A DNA stretch of 64,000 bases from positions 40,248,444 through 40,312,443 of the forward strand of contig CM077115.1 in assembly GCA_039619475.1 (NCBI GenBank), written 5' to 3'. The DNA comes from Icerya purchasi. Taxonomy: Eukaryota > Arthropoda > Insecta > Hemiptera > Monophlebidae. The notes under the pieces are model-generated. The model had not been told where the DNA came from, did not search any database, and saw only the letters and a program-made list of their open reading frames with translations. Shown in pieces: positions 44,401 to 55,555 of the stretch (positions are counted from its first letter, which is position 1; every line of letters starts with the position of its first letter). The translations under genes were made by a program, and so were the position numbers.

Positions 44401-44754
44401 AATTTATTTTCTATTCTACAATCTTATAGTCGAATCAGGATCACATGTAGCTTTTCATTTAAATTTAAATATTTTTTTTTCTAAAGAACCATGATTTATT
44501 GAAGATTATATGTTATTACAAATAATTAAGTAGTTTCTCTAACATGTGGCGATATTTCATCTTTAATTTCTTCATTCATTTTACACAAATCATTTGTGGG
44601 GTCCCTGACAAAAATATTTGGTTAAGTTTGAAAAAAAAAAAAATGGTGTTCAGACTATTAGTCGGACACAACAAAGTAATAGGGGGGTTAGTGCCGTTTA
44701 CTATTACAGACATTTAGATTACTAAAAGTGTATTGTTTTGAGCTTAACATATAA
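44401..44754. other. AT-rich interval without recognisable gene
   Basis: A-runs and short ORFs only. Confidence 0.5.
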
Positions 44755-45675
44755 TTACATTGGTGAAAAGTTTGTACGAAAACAGTGAAATGACAGTCCG
44801 ACTGGCTGGAGAAGAATCGACAGCTTTCAAAGCAGAATACGGCGTTCTTCGACAAGGAGATATCCTGTCGTCTCAACTGTTCAATATCTACGGCGAGTAT
44901 ATTATGAGGGAAGCTCTGCACGAATGGAACGGCGGCATTTCTATCGGTGGCAGAAAGATCTCACAAATTTGAGATACGCTGATGCTCGATATCAGGCAAA
45001 GAAATGACGGAGCAAGCTAGCGAAAGACATGGTCTATTAGCCGATGTAAATAAAACCAAAATTATGATGGTAGAAAGTCCGTCCTTAACGACACCGATCT
45101 CCTGGTAGATTTTGAAAAAGTGTACAGTCTTTTATCTATCCAGGGTCGCTGATTACTGCTGATGACGGATGTTCAGCGGAAATAAAAAGACGAATTGCAT
45201 TAGGTAAGGCTGCAATGACACGGCTGAAAATCCTAACCTATAATAAAAAGCTGTCTGTAAACTTGCGGAAGGAACTAATAAAAACGCTGATTCTGCCAAT
45301 TTTCTTGTATGCGGCCGAAACGTGCAAAGCAGTGAATAAACTCCGCATTGATACGTTCGAAATGTGGATTTGGCAACGAATTAAAGCGTGAACGGAAAGA
45401 AGAACAAATCGTTCAATACGGACTGAAGTGGATGAACCGGAAGAATGTCCATGAATTTTTTGGACATTAAGACGCACAGGCGAAAATCTAAAGAAAACAT
45501 TGCTGCTCGGCAAAGCCTGCAGTACACGAGAAAGGGGCAGAGTTGAACCGACGGCTTACGAAGTCAATTTGGTCAGGTAGCAACAGCGATTAACACAGTT
45601 TAAGAGCGGAAATAGTGGAGAGAGCTTGCAGGTCAAACAGTCAAAACTGACTGGAACCGAATGATGATAAATAGT
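44755..45675 (+). pseudogene. LINE-C (RTE-like) reverse transcriptase fragment
   Basis: A 70-codon frame (44760-44972) reads GVLRQGDILSSQLFNIYGEY, then IMREALHEWNGGISIGGRKI, the RQG...SP.LFN motif and following loop of RTE-like RTs. The active site is damaged: NLRYADA in the next frame (44967-44987) replaces YADD. Later fragments include NKTKIMMVESPS (about 45049-45085), the LRIDTFEMWIWQRIKA region (45340-45390) and a C-terminal RGRVEPTAYE (about 45524-45553). The minus-strand copy at 16.6-18.1 kb has the parallel KAKTKIMIIERP, so they are one group. Confidence 0.7.
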
Positions 45676-46324
45676 TGGTTAATTTCGAAAATGGCTACTT
45701 GAATTTGAACGCAGACATCGGAAATGAGGTTAGTGACAACTGGCTAACAAATTGAGGGTGAAGTCATGTGACTAAATACTCACTCCTAATTGGCCACTGT
45801 CCTTGAAGTGACATATATACCCTACTGCATTGAAATTATACGGGCTTTCTTTAGTTTCAATTGATACAAAAAAAAAAAAAAAAACTTAAAAAAAAAAGAC
45901 AGGTTTTTTAAACAGAACATATGAATTTTTGATATCAGTAGGATGGGAACGTAAGTCAAAAATATAAATGATAGAACCCAAACATAACCTTAGCTTAAAT
46001 TCAAGAAATTACTTTTTCAAACACGACATTGATGCTTACATTTGTGAAAACACGAAAACCAAAAAAAAAAAAAAAAAAAAACAAAAACAACATTTTACTG
46101 TCTAGGGGCACACTTGCGATGCATTATAACCGTAGTAGTGTGACGGATAACAGTAGCTCTTCATTAACAGAAGAATATAAACGGAATCTTAATGGTCTCC
46201 GGTCTGAAGACAATAATGTCGTGAGTTTTCTTCTATCGCCTTCACTTTCATTTTGATTTGATTTATTAATATTCCATTAATCCCTAGTAGCCAGCCATCT
46301 GCGTCTGTAATAGAAAACATTAAC
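45676..46324. other. Interval with one minisatellite-type unit and A-rich tracts
   Basis: At 45755-45795 is a unit similar to the array at 18.6 kb, followed by TATA-rich sequence and an A-run at 45867-45886. A second A-run lies at 46062-46081. The short plus frame 46029-46256 is not recognised. Confidence 0.4.
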
Positions 46325-46529
46325 CCCTAAATCAGGGCACTTTTAAAGCTGCCAAAGCATCAATTCCAATGGCATCTGGTTGTCACCGAACCCTCAGAGT
46401 ACCGTGGTGGTGCCCTGAAATTGAAACGGCAATACGAGGTCGGAAACAGTCGTTACGAAAATTCAAATCGACTGAACTCCTCTCCGATTTAAGTATATAT
46501 TTAAAAAATGCAGGGCTGATGCACGATCA

Positions 46530-46979
46530 ATGATACGAGCTAAGAAACAAGAATCACGGCACGCTTTTATTTCTTCGATATCGACTACCACATCGAATCA
46601 CTCCTCATGGGAAAAGATAAAAGCAATTAACGGAATCTGTCACTCTAAGTCCTTTATTCATTTAAATGACTACGGCACAACCATATCCGATACTATGCAA
46701 GTTGCAAATTCATTCGCGCAATACTTTTCTTTAGCATCGTCTACCACATCATATACAAATGTATTTAAAGCTCGAAAAGTCGAAGTGGAGTCATCAGAAA
46801 TATGGATCCCTCAAGACGCAACAGCTTCGTATAATTGCGATTTTACCGATGCGGAACTTAATTTCCAACTCATACATCATGCACGTAATAGTTCTCCTAG
46901 TCCTGATTCCATGCATCCGTACATGTTAAAATATTTACCACCTTCTGCAAAATCCTACTTATTACATATATATATATAA
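46530..46979 (+). pseudogene. LINE-A copy 2: RT N-terminal segment
   Basis: A 149-codon frame spanning the RT lead-in. It is colinear with the 11.9-12.5 kb minus frame of copy 1: SHAFISSISTTTSNHSSWEK-type sequence corresponds to SWTSFINSIAQSTSNQMTWAK. It ends in a (TA)n expansion at 46966-46979, which breaks the reading. Confidence 0.75.
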
Positions 46980-47012
46980 CCAGATCTGGACGTCAGGCTC
47001 TATCCCGCACCA

Positions 47013-47564
47013 ATGGAAAATAGCCCAAAAATTTTTGCTATTCTGAAACCAAGCGAAGATCCTCTTCTCCCTCATAGTTACAGACCTATTTCACTCCTAA
47101 ATGTGATATCCAAAACAATGGAGAAAATGGTGAACAGACGTCTTATCCATTTCCTTGAGCAGAATAATCTACTATCCTGTATACAAGCCGGAGGGCGTAA
47201 GATGCGATCATCTAATGATCACTTATTGAGCCTACAGCGGCAAATTTCAACAGCATTCCGCCGCCGACAAAGCACGCATGCAATATTTTTTAACATGGAA
47301 AAAGCGTTTGATCGAGTATGGAGGTGGGGGCTATTAATGAAGGTACTAACCGCTGGGTTAACTGGCAATATAATCAGCTATATAAAAAACTTTCTAACAG
47401 AAAGAAAGTTTCAAGTTAAGGTTGGAAATACCAATTCAACAACTATGCCGCTAGAGAATAGCATTCCACGAGGCTCTGCCCTAAGTGCAACCTTGTTTAT
47501 ATTCTTTATAAATGATTATAGAAAATTTCATCACGCCGCCCGTTGCTTTATATCGACGATTTGA
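47013..47564 (+). pseudogene. LINE-A copy 2: RT palm/fingers segment
   Basis: A 183-codon frame with the RPISLLN, QAGGRKMRSSNDHLLSLQRQ, FFNMEKAFDRVW and PRGSALSATLF motifs. The active site IDD follows in the next frame. The substitution FFDL to FFNM removes the first catalytic Asp, so the polymerase would be inactive even without the frameshift at about 47525. Confidence 0.8.
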
Positions 47565-47939
47565 ACATTTCTTTATCATCTAGACTTCCTTCCAATGCCC
47601 AAAATATTCTCCAAAAAACAATAAATAAATTACAATCCTGGTCGAATAACAATGGTGTAGTGTCCTTTCAAAACAATATATATTGAATTCCATAGAAGAC
47701 GTGCTGTCTCACCTATTATTTCTCTCACACTAGATAATAATCCTATTCCTTTCCAATCTACAGTGAAATTCTCGGGACTAATGTTCAATTGCAGACTATC
47801 CTGGCGTCCACACATATCAGGTTTAAAGAAAAAATGTTTAAAATCCCTCGGCATCATTAAATATTTATCAAATCTAAAATGTAATATCCACCTCTAGCTC
47901 CTTCTCTCAGTATATAACTCCATCGTCTTATCGAGAATC

Positions 47940-48660
47940 GTGTACGGGTGTTCAGCCTTCTCCCAGGCATGTCATTCCTTAATAAATTCATTAGACGTAA
48001 TCCGTAATTCTGCACTTCGTTCGATACTAGGAGCTCATCGCACCACTCCTGCATCTAGCATGTGCAATTTGTTGGGCTGCCCGTCGTTGTCATACCATAG
48101 AAACTACCATAGACGATGCAATACTCTTCTGTCCTTAACGTGTACTCATTTGGCTGTTAGCAATTCCTCACGCACACCAAGCTTCTCAAATGACCCTGTG
48201 CTCGAAGTCCTCGACATATTAGATTTAAATAACGTAAACATCTAAAAATGCAATAAATAAATACACCGACCACGCTATAGTCTACACAAATGGTGCTAGA
48301 AAAAACCCCGCCGCAACCACATCGCCGGCAGCATGTACGTTTGTAGTATTAGGTAAAGCGTTTTCTTTCCGACTACTCAATGAAGGCTGCACAGTACTGG
48401 ACGCAGAAATGTATGCCATCCTATACGGGCTACAATATATTTCTTCTTGGGGGCCTAACAAAAAGGGAGACATTAATAATTACGGACTCTCTGGCTGCAT
48501 TAGAAGCCCAATCCAGCCCCAAAACCAGAAATATAATATCTACTGAAATCCTTATCGTATTGTCATCGATACACAGAAGTCCGAGGGCCAGGCGACGCTT
48601 ATGTGGGTTCCCGGTCACGCGGGAATATCAGGAAATGAACAGGCGAACGTAATAGCACAG
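47940..48660 (+). pseudogene. LINE-A copy 2: RT thumb and RNase H fragments
   Basis: The frame 47940-48245 contains SLDVIRNSALRSILGAHRTT, matching PIHHSALRTILGVHRTSP of copy 1. RNase H remnants follow in changing frames: a degenerate first motif (about 48272-48300), TVLDAEMYAILYGLQ near 48395-48435, ITDSLAALEAQ near 48475, and the GN(E) motif with the last Asp lost (GNEQANVIAQ) near 48634. Confidence 0.7.
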
Positions 48661-49204
48661 TCAGCACTACGAGTTACGCAGAACAGATATTCATCCTTCA
48701 TCCGTAGCACAATTCATTTTAGCGAAAATTAAACAAGAATGGAAGGAACAGTGGACCGCGTGTCAGACTTTTCTGTCTCAAGTAAAGTCAAAAACCGAGC
48801 TATGGTGGTCCCCAACGAATTTTTCCCGCAGAGACTTCAGTGTGATCAGCCGACTGCGGACATACCGTAATCTCGTAAATGGGTCAATTTCTCCAACACA
48901 GTGACCTCTCTGTATGGGCAGTTTCATCCCAACCATTCGATATTAATGGATTGCACAGTATTCGCATCAACACGGACGTTCCTACCACATAAAACATTCC
49001 TCGAGATATTATCAAACTTCCAAAGTCAGAAACATACTCAATCATTAATTTTCTTAAAATAAACAGAATAGCTAAAGTAATATAGTCACAAACCCCGCAC
49101 ATCGTGATAGCCGCAGCAGTTAAATACGGCACACTGAAGCTTAGGGGATTCAATAAAATAAAAAATATTCCATTTCAGATATGTAAAGCATAAGAATAAA
49201 ACAA

Positions 49205-49262
49205 TGATTTGAGTCTGGAACGAGGCAAGCTTCCGACGACCGGTCATGAATTACAAAAAAAA
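49205..49262. repeat. Short SINE-like tail with poly(A)
   Basis: TCTGGAACGAGGCAAGCTTC followed by CGACGACCGGTCATG and an A-run. It is similar over about 40 bases to TCCGGAACGAGACAAGTCTC at 53038. There it adjoins a tRNA-like segment read on the minus strand. Confidence 0.4.
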
Positions 49263-49523
49263 AAGCCTAATAATAATTTTCAATCTCTTATATTTTTAGA
49301 TATTTATCACGTTGGCCTGAATGAATAAACGTAGATATTTTTACGAAAAAGATAAAATTTTATGACTCGTTTTTAACAACATATAGAGTAAAAAAACATA
49401 ATATACGTATGTATGTATGTATGAATATTTCCTTTAACTTCATTAGATAAAACCTAAAAAGAAAGGCTAGGCCAATGTTATGCAGGACACACTTACACAA
49501 GTTGTATACACACACACACACAG

Positions 49524-49556
<33 letters not shown>

Positions 49557-51302
49557 TGCAAAGAAAAAGATAGTAAGGGTAGAGAAGTAGGTTTCTCGTA
49601 GCAGAATGATTACATTTGAATTTTTGCAGTGGGCCATACGAGCCCGGTCGCGTACATATCGCAGACGTTTTATTATCCGAAATTCGATTACATTTTCAAT
49701 CGACTTCTTTTTAAAGCACTCCACGCAGAATGCAGGAAAATTATATATTCCGAGCGAGGCTTTGTTTTCTGAAAATCATATTTTCCGGACCGTTTGATAG
49801 ATCTTTTGTTGTTGCGAAATAGAAAAAATAGACCTCGTTATTGCGGGGAAAACCCCAAATAAATCTGCCGAGCATATCGTGATTGGCGCGGAAATTAAAT
49901 AGACTGCGAGGGAAGGAGCCGCTCAGAGGCTGAGGCCCGGCGACGGAACATCTGTGCGCGCAGTTTAATGTAGCGATTATTGAAAACCTCCGCTATATTG
50001 GTAATTTTCCGCTCTGGCTGGCAATAATATCCTTGTAATTCCGAATGAAATGGAAAAGAACAAGAACAGGAAGAAGAAAAAAAACAGAAACGTAGCGAAC
50101 GGTCGGGGGGTCCGAAGGATGTTGCCGGCGAATAAAATCAAACGAAGAAAGTGACGAAACCCTCGAGTAGAAAACAATACGACGCAGGTCAAGAGAAGTG
50201 GCGACCGGTAGAAAACGGTGAGCGCAGAGTAAGATGATGACGATGGGAGGCCGGGCGCTGATGAAAACTTTTGATAAAATTACGGAGCGCTCGGAACAGT
50301 AACTCTATAGGCGGCGGCTGCGGAAGGGGAGGGATGAATTAATGCCAGAAGTGGTCCTGTTTTAAAGTCGTCTTGCACCGGAAAGCTAGTTGTTTGCCGG
50401 AAACGTTTATTTATTTACTCATTTCGTGTTTTTTTGTTTCTTTCGTGGAGGGTTGGAGGGCTGGAAGGGGGTGTGAAAAAAGTCGGCAGTCGGCCGTTTT
50501 GTCTTTGTTCGGTATGATGACTGGCACGTGAAAAAGGCTTTTCCAGGAGAGCGACTGCTCGCTCTAATCGTCGACTAGTGGCACTACCAGCGGCCATGTG
50601 TGAAGTAGACGGGCCCATTGTGGAGGCGTTTATCGCGCTTCCCTGTTCATTTCACGCCAGTTTACAGATAAGTAAGGCTGCCTGAACGGACCGATGCGCG
50701 AGCTAGCTCTGTAATAATTAAAATAAAATGGGCAATTTTTCCTCATAATTAAATTCGCGCCGTTCTAACTGTTTTTTATCATTCGGCGACTCTGTGCACC
50801 TTTTCAAGCTTCTGCAGCGAAAAATAAACTCTGGAGAACCGGCTTAACATTAAACTACTGCGGTCTCACAGGCCCAGCAAGCAGGGCAGATAGAAAGTAC
50901 GTATGGAAATATGCAAATAGTGGCAAATTTTATCTGTCGCAGTTTTTCAAAACAGCTCTGTCTCCGCCTCCTATACGACATTCGTGCGCTATATACCGGC
51001 AGACAAAAATAAAATTGAAGACGTTACAAAATCAAAAAAAGAATGCTTCGTTTAGGCCGGGCGATTGTGATCTTTCTTTCCATTTTTCCAGGCCCGGTTT
51101 ACTATCGAGAAACCATTAAATCCGACCGGACATTGTTAATAAGCGAACAAATAGCAACACGAAGAGAAACAAAACAACGGGCGGAATGTAAGAGGCGCAA
51201 TTAGGAAGCCTGAGGGGAAGTCTCGTCAGCAAATTGGAGTGCAGAGTAAAAGGACGCCCCTCAGAAAGAGAGATGAGCACTTCACAAGCACGCTATTTTT
51301 CG
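49263..51302. other. Long interval without recognisable gene
   Basis: AT-rich with (CA)n/(TA)n at 49508-49550, then GC-richer unique-looking sequence at 49620-51300. The latter has no recognised ORF. It is the largest non-repetitive block of the window and a candidate for conserved regulatory DNA. Confidence 0.4.
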
Positions 51303-51351
51303 GGAAATATTATAATTAAATTTACGTGTAAAATTTAATTATAATATTTCC
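51303..51351. repeat. Near-perfect 49 bp palindrome
   Basis: GGAAATATTATAATTAAATT plus TAC (51303-51325) is the complement of 51328-51351 with one base inserted. Only GT lies between. It lies 23 bp left of the piggyBac-like element. Confidence 0.85.
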
Positions 51352-51373
51352 TAAAAACCGTGTGTGTTTGTTA

Positions 51374-52331
51374 TTAACCCGTAAGAGGTCGCGCCCGGTC
51401 TAAATGACCGGGTTTTTAAATTTTATTTGTTATTTTAACTGTGCTGTTACCCCAGCGAAAATAGCTATTCCTAGAATAACAGATAAGCATGAGGACTAAT
51501 CAGTTTTAACTAGAGTGAAAACCATTGCACTTAACCGGGATAGAGTATCAGTTCACGGTCTATTCGACCGATATCGTTTCGATTTATTTCAGTTTGCTTC
51601 TGTCTTATGTTCCTAAAAAATATAAAGTAGTTCTCTTGTTATCATTATTCAATGAAAATTGCCGAAGAATCAGGTGCAGCTAATAAACCAGAGATGCTAA
51701 CATTTTGTAACTTGGATACTGTAGATGAGTTGAAAAATACATACTTAGTGTCTCAAGGAAAAGTTATCTAGAGAACTCAAAGTTCGGATTCGTAGTATTT
51801 TACACGAAAGGCAGATTAACAGCGAAATATTAATGTTGATGAAAACAATTTACAAAAAATCAACGAAATATTTCTGGGAGATGTCGTGACTGGCGCAAAA
51901 ATACAAAAAAATAAAACGCAGTGTAACAGCTGCAAGTGTTTTTTTATGCAAACAGCACACCAGTTCCAGCATGTTTTCGCAAATGAAAACAAAGAAAAGT
52001 CTAGTAGTGAGTGTTAACAATTTGATATTACATGTACCGTATTTTATTATTATCTATACTTTTTTCTAGAATATTTTTGTATATGTTGAGAATTAAGCTG
52101 TTTTTTTTATAAAATGTTACAAACTTATATATTTGTTTGAATTAAAATCCTGTATATTCGTGATAAAATAATACAAACATAAACAAAACAACATAAAAAG
52201 AAATAAAAGCGGAATAAAAGAACTGAAATGAACACGAAATATTTCTTTCAACAACATAAAAAAGTAGTTTATAATAACGTTTTTATAAAACCCGCGATCA
52301 AAAAGCCCGGCGCGACCTTTTAAGGGGTTAA
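51374..52331 (+). mobile_element. piggyBac-like non-autonomous element, copy 1
   Basis: TTAA at both ends (51374-51377 and 52328-52331) with CCCG at the left inner edge and GGGG at the right. Left end: TTAACCCGTAAGAGGTCGCG, then the hairpin CCCGGTC-N5-GACCGGG at 51394-51412. The right end, complemented, reads TTAACCCCTTAAAAGGTCGC. Another palindrome CGGTC-N5-GACCG lies at about 51557-51571. The 958 bp body holds a decayed ORF-like stretch (MKIAEESGAANKPEMLTFCN from 51652; stop at 51769) and later NKTQCNSCKCFF. I cannot match that protein to a piggyBac transposase. Copy 2 at 53.7 kb is inverted relative to it. Confidence 0.8.
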
Positions 52332-52984
52332 TCAATATAAAGAACAAGGAAGTGGATCTCACTTAAATATTGTCACTTTGCTGAGCACTTAATGTGAACG
52401 TGTGAGATATAATCCTTTACTGCGGATAATGCGGGGAGAAAGGTAATAACAAAAAGCGAAATCGGAAAGATAACGGACTTGGAATGACGAAGTGAGGAAA
52501 TCGGAAACAATCGAAGATTAGGGGGAAAGAGATTAGGTTAATACATACCCGATACACCAAAAATTTTCACACGGCGCAAAGAGATTAGAGGATATGAATT
52601 TTCTTACGAAGATAAATTGCAAGAAGCAGTCAATTCGAATTAGCCGCTTCATTACCGACAGTGAACTAATACGCATAGAATGGACGGAAGAATGTTGATA
52701 AGTGAGTGCACACGGAGAAATATTTACATTAAAAAAAAAAATCATGAAATAAAATAGTTCTTAAAAAATAACGGAATACCGACTTTAAGATTTACTATTA
52801 AGAATTGAATAAAAATGCACTAAGTAAAGCAAGTCCCATATATCCTTGATAGAGTATCGTGGATTGTGAAGCTTTCTCCATAATGGTATTTAAGGATCTA
52901 ATGGTTCTAAATAGAATACTGGGGCTAGTTCCTTTTGCTACTTTTGGATTATTCGCCTTTACTTTCCCCCAGATGACTTCTCTG
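52332..52984. other. Interval without recognisable gene
   Basis: Mixed AT-rich sequence. The short minus ORFs 52533-52745 and 52798-53001 are not recognised. Confidence 0.45.
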
Positions 52985-53115
52985 GTATAACCAATATTCA
53001 ATGTAAGATTGGGTATAAACTTAGGAGCGACTTGGATCCGGAACGAGACAAGTCTCGATAACCGATTACATTCCTGATTTGGTAGTCAAGCACCTTAACC
53101 GCTACCGCGCTGCCT
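52985..53115 (-). repeat. tRNA-derived SINE-like relic
   Basis: On the minus strand, GGCAGCGCGGTAGCGGTTAA followed by GGTGCTTGACTACC resembles the 5' half of a tRNA with an A-box (TAGCGGTTAAGG). About 50 bases later CGTTCCGGATCC resembles a B-box. Spacing suits an RNA polymerase III promoter. The cloverleaf is not complete, so it is not a working tRNA gene. Confidence 0.4.
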
Positions 53116-53734
53116 GAAATGCACTAAAAAACAAAAAATAGTTACTCGATGATAAAAAGATTATGAGGTCAAAGGCGATATTATGATAATTCTTAAACTG
53201 CATTACTACTATATTCAAGGTACACCAAATTCTCAAACCGGAATTAGGAACATTGTCCCCGATGTTTATCTTGTAGGATACGAGTAAGATTGTATTATTG
53301 TACTCATTAAAATTATTTTTCTAATTATTGTTACAATTACTAGAACCGCTGATGGTAACTGCTTAAGAATGATCATAATAATATTCGTACGTATATTTAC
53401 CGTAAAGTATATTATCCTTTATACAGTAATTATTACTTTTTAGCACATTTTTATTAAATCTTGGACATACGTACGTATATGTATAAATTTGTTTTACAGT
53501 TTGGCCGAACAAATCGTAGTTACTCAAACGCGTCTAAATTACAACACCATTCTAAATTACAACACCATTCTAAATTACGACACCATTCAAAAGTACGCTT
53601 CGTCGCCGAGATTGTAAAACGTACATTTAACACGCGCTCTATAAAAAGCCGTTTATTTCTATTAATAATTGCATCAGCTAAGCCCCCGTATTTTAAGCAT
53701 GCACAAAATTCACAGATGTTCGATGGAATCATTT
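53116..53734. other. Interval with a short triplicated motif
   Basis: Contains three tandem copies of AATTACAACACCATTCTA-type sequence at about 53534-53590 (16-18 bp period). The plus ORF 53461-53745 is driven by this repeat (SKLQHHSKLQHHSKLRHHSK). No recognisable gene. Confidence 0.5.
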
Positions 53735-54714
53735 TTAACTCGTAAGAGGTCGCGCCATGTTTTATAACGCAAGGAATCGCCCCGGTCTTTTTGACCGGGT
53801 TTTAAAAATCGTTTTTAAAAACTACTTTTTTGATGTTTTTGAAAGAAATATTTGTGTTTACTAGTTCTTTTATTCCGTTTTTATTCCTTTTTATATTGTT
53901 TTTGTTTTATTATTTCAGCATGAATAAACAGGATTTTAATTCCAACAAATATATAAGTTTGTAACATTTTATTAAAAATAGCCTAATTCTCAACATATAC
54001 AAAAAAAAATTCTAGAAAGAAGTATAGATAATAATAAAATACGGTACATGTAATATCAAATTATTAACACTCACTACTAGACTTTTCTTTCGTTTTCATT
54101 TGCGAAAACATGCTGGAACTGGTGTGCTCTTTGCGTACAAACACTTGCAGCTGTTACACTGCGTTTTATTTTTTTGTATTTTTGCGCCAGTCACGACATC
54201 TCCCAGAAATATTTCGTTGATTTTTTGTAAATTGTTTTCTTCAACATTAATATTTATCTGTTCTTTATTCTGCCCTTTGTGTGAAATACTACGAATCTGA
54301 ACTTTAAGTTTCCTGGATAACTTTCCTTTGAGACACTAAGTATGTATTTTTCAACTCATCTACAGTATCTAAGTTACAAAATTTTAGCATGTCTGGTTTA
54401 TTAGCTGCACCTAATTCTTCGGCAATTTTCATTCAATAATGATAACAAGAGAACTACTTTATATTTTTTAGGAACATAAGACAGAAGCAAACTGAAATAA
54501 ATCGAAACGATATCGGTCGAATAGACCGTGAACTGATACTCTATCCCGGTTAAGTGCAATGGTTTTCACTCTAGTTAAAACTGATTAGTCCTCATGCTTA
54601 TCTGTTATTCTAGGAATAGCTGAACTATTTTCGCTGCAGGAACAGCACAGGTAAAATCAAATGAAATAAAAAGAACCCGGTCTTTTAGACCGGGCGCGAC
54701 CTCTTACAGGTTAA
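53735..54714 (-). mobile_element. piggyBac-like non-autonomous element, copy 2 (inverted)
   Basis: TTAA at 53735-53738 and 54711-54714, 980 bp. On the minus strand it begins TTAACCTGTAAGAGGTCGCG and the hairpin CCCGGTC-N5-GACCGGG at about 54676-54694. It then follows copy 1, including the MKIAEELGAANKPDMLKFCN stretch (about 54374-54433) and NKTQCNSCKCLYAKSTPVPA (about 54126-54185). Its other end also has a CCCGGTC-N5-GACCGGG hairpin near 53784-53803, with an extra 23 bp between it and the terminus. Both ends are therefore hairpin-bearing. Confidence 0.8.
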
Positions 54715-55234
54715 GCAGTTTCGGTTACGATTTTTTTACATTAAATTGAAAAATTCTCGTGATGGTTTTTTGTTATACGCCTATAATATTTTTTTATTGC
54801 TTGCCTAGCACTTGTACGTTTCAACCGCCATTCCGTCGACAGCCCGCTGATCGGGTGGGGTGGGGGGGCGAGACTGTCTTTTTTTCTTACACGTTCGTTC
54901 GTCACCGTTTCCAGGCATTTGGAAATTCTCGCTTCTTTTTTGTCCCTGCCTGTGTCAGCCGTCTTCGCAACCTGCTGTCCTGTTCAAATCGTTCGTTTAG
55001 CTAGTGAGTAACTTTTCTTATATCATCGTTAACCGTTTAATTAGAAAAATAGCCCCAGCTCCCGTAAAAATGTTGTATATAGAGAGTCATTTCCTTAGTT
55101 TAAATACCGGATAACATTTTTTTTGGTTTTTCTTTCGAGTAAATCTGATGTTTCACCTTTCTCGTGAAATATTTGCGCAATAATCGCTTAATCGCTTTTA
55201 ATTATGGGTTTTAACAGTACGCAAATGGTTTTTG
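54715..55234. other. Interval without recognisable gene
   Basis: Includes a G-rich run GGGTGGGGTGGGGGGGCG at 54853-54870. No recognised ORF. Confidence 0.45.
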
Positions 55235-55352
55235 GCGGTTCATATCTACATCGAAATCACAATTTTTGGCAGACATCATCCGTCAACATTAACGCAAAGC
55301 TATTTAACGTGATGTCTACCAGAAATTGTAATTGTGATGTAGATGTGAGTTG
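55235..55352. repeat. Imperfect hairpin with about 42 bp arms, pre-miRNA-like size
   Basis: CTACATCGAAATCACAATTT and the following TTGGCAGACATCA (55247-55279) pair with the near-complement at 55313-55345. About 80 percent of positions match. The loop is about 33 nt. The mismatched stem is more like a microRNA precursor or an old foldback element than a recent duplication. Confidence 0.6.
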
Positions 55353-55555
55353 GTTTTTTTTTTTTTAATTTTTTAATGGTCGTGAAAAAAATTTAAGTTT
55401 ATATTTCTCATTAAATTTTATTCTAACCATTCATTGTGAATATGAAAAGATTTTCTTTTTTTTTTTTTTTTGTTTTTGCATTTTGCTAATAACGTAGCTT
55501 TTGGTGCATACTTTTAGAAAAGCCAGAGCGTGTTGACAAATTATAATAATGCAAA
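55353..55555. other. AT-rich spacer
   Basis: Poly(T) runs at 55356-55365 and 55457-55471; no ORF. Confidence 0.5.

Larger units (their letters stand above)
46325..49085 (+). mobile_element. LINE-A copy 2, decayed
   Basis: Plus-strand relative of the 9.5-13.1 kb element. It starts within the endonuclease-RT linker (RVPWWCPEIETAIRGRKQSL at about 46398-46457). It then reads the RT region HHARNSSPSPDSMHPYMLKY (46880-46939), SYRPISLLNVISKTMEKMVN (47078-47137) and HAIFFNMEKAFDRVWRWGLL, where Asn replaces the first catalytic Asp. Next come PRGSALSATLFIFFIND (47467-47517) and LYIDDLNISL in another frame near 47547. RNase H is represented by TDSLAALEAQ (48481-48510) and WVPGHAGISGNEQAN. The end is IINFLKINRIAKVI at about 49040-49083. 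Stops and shifts are more numerous than in copy 1, so this copy looks older. Confidence 0.82.
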
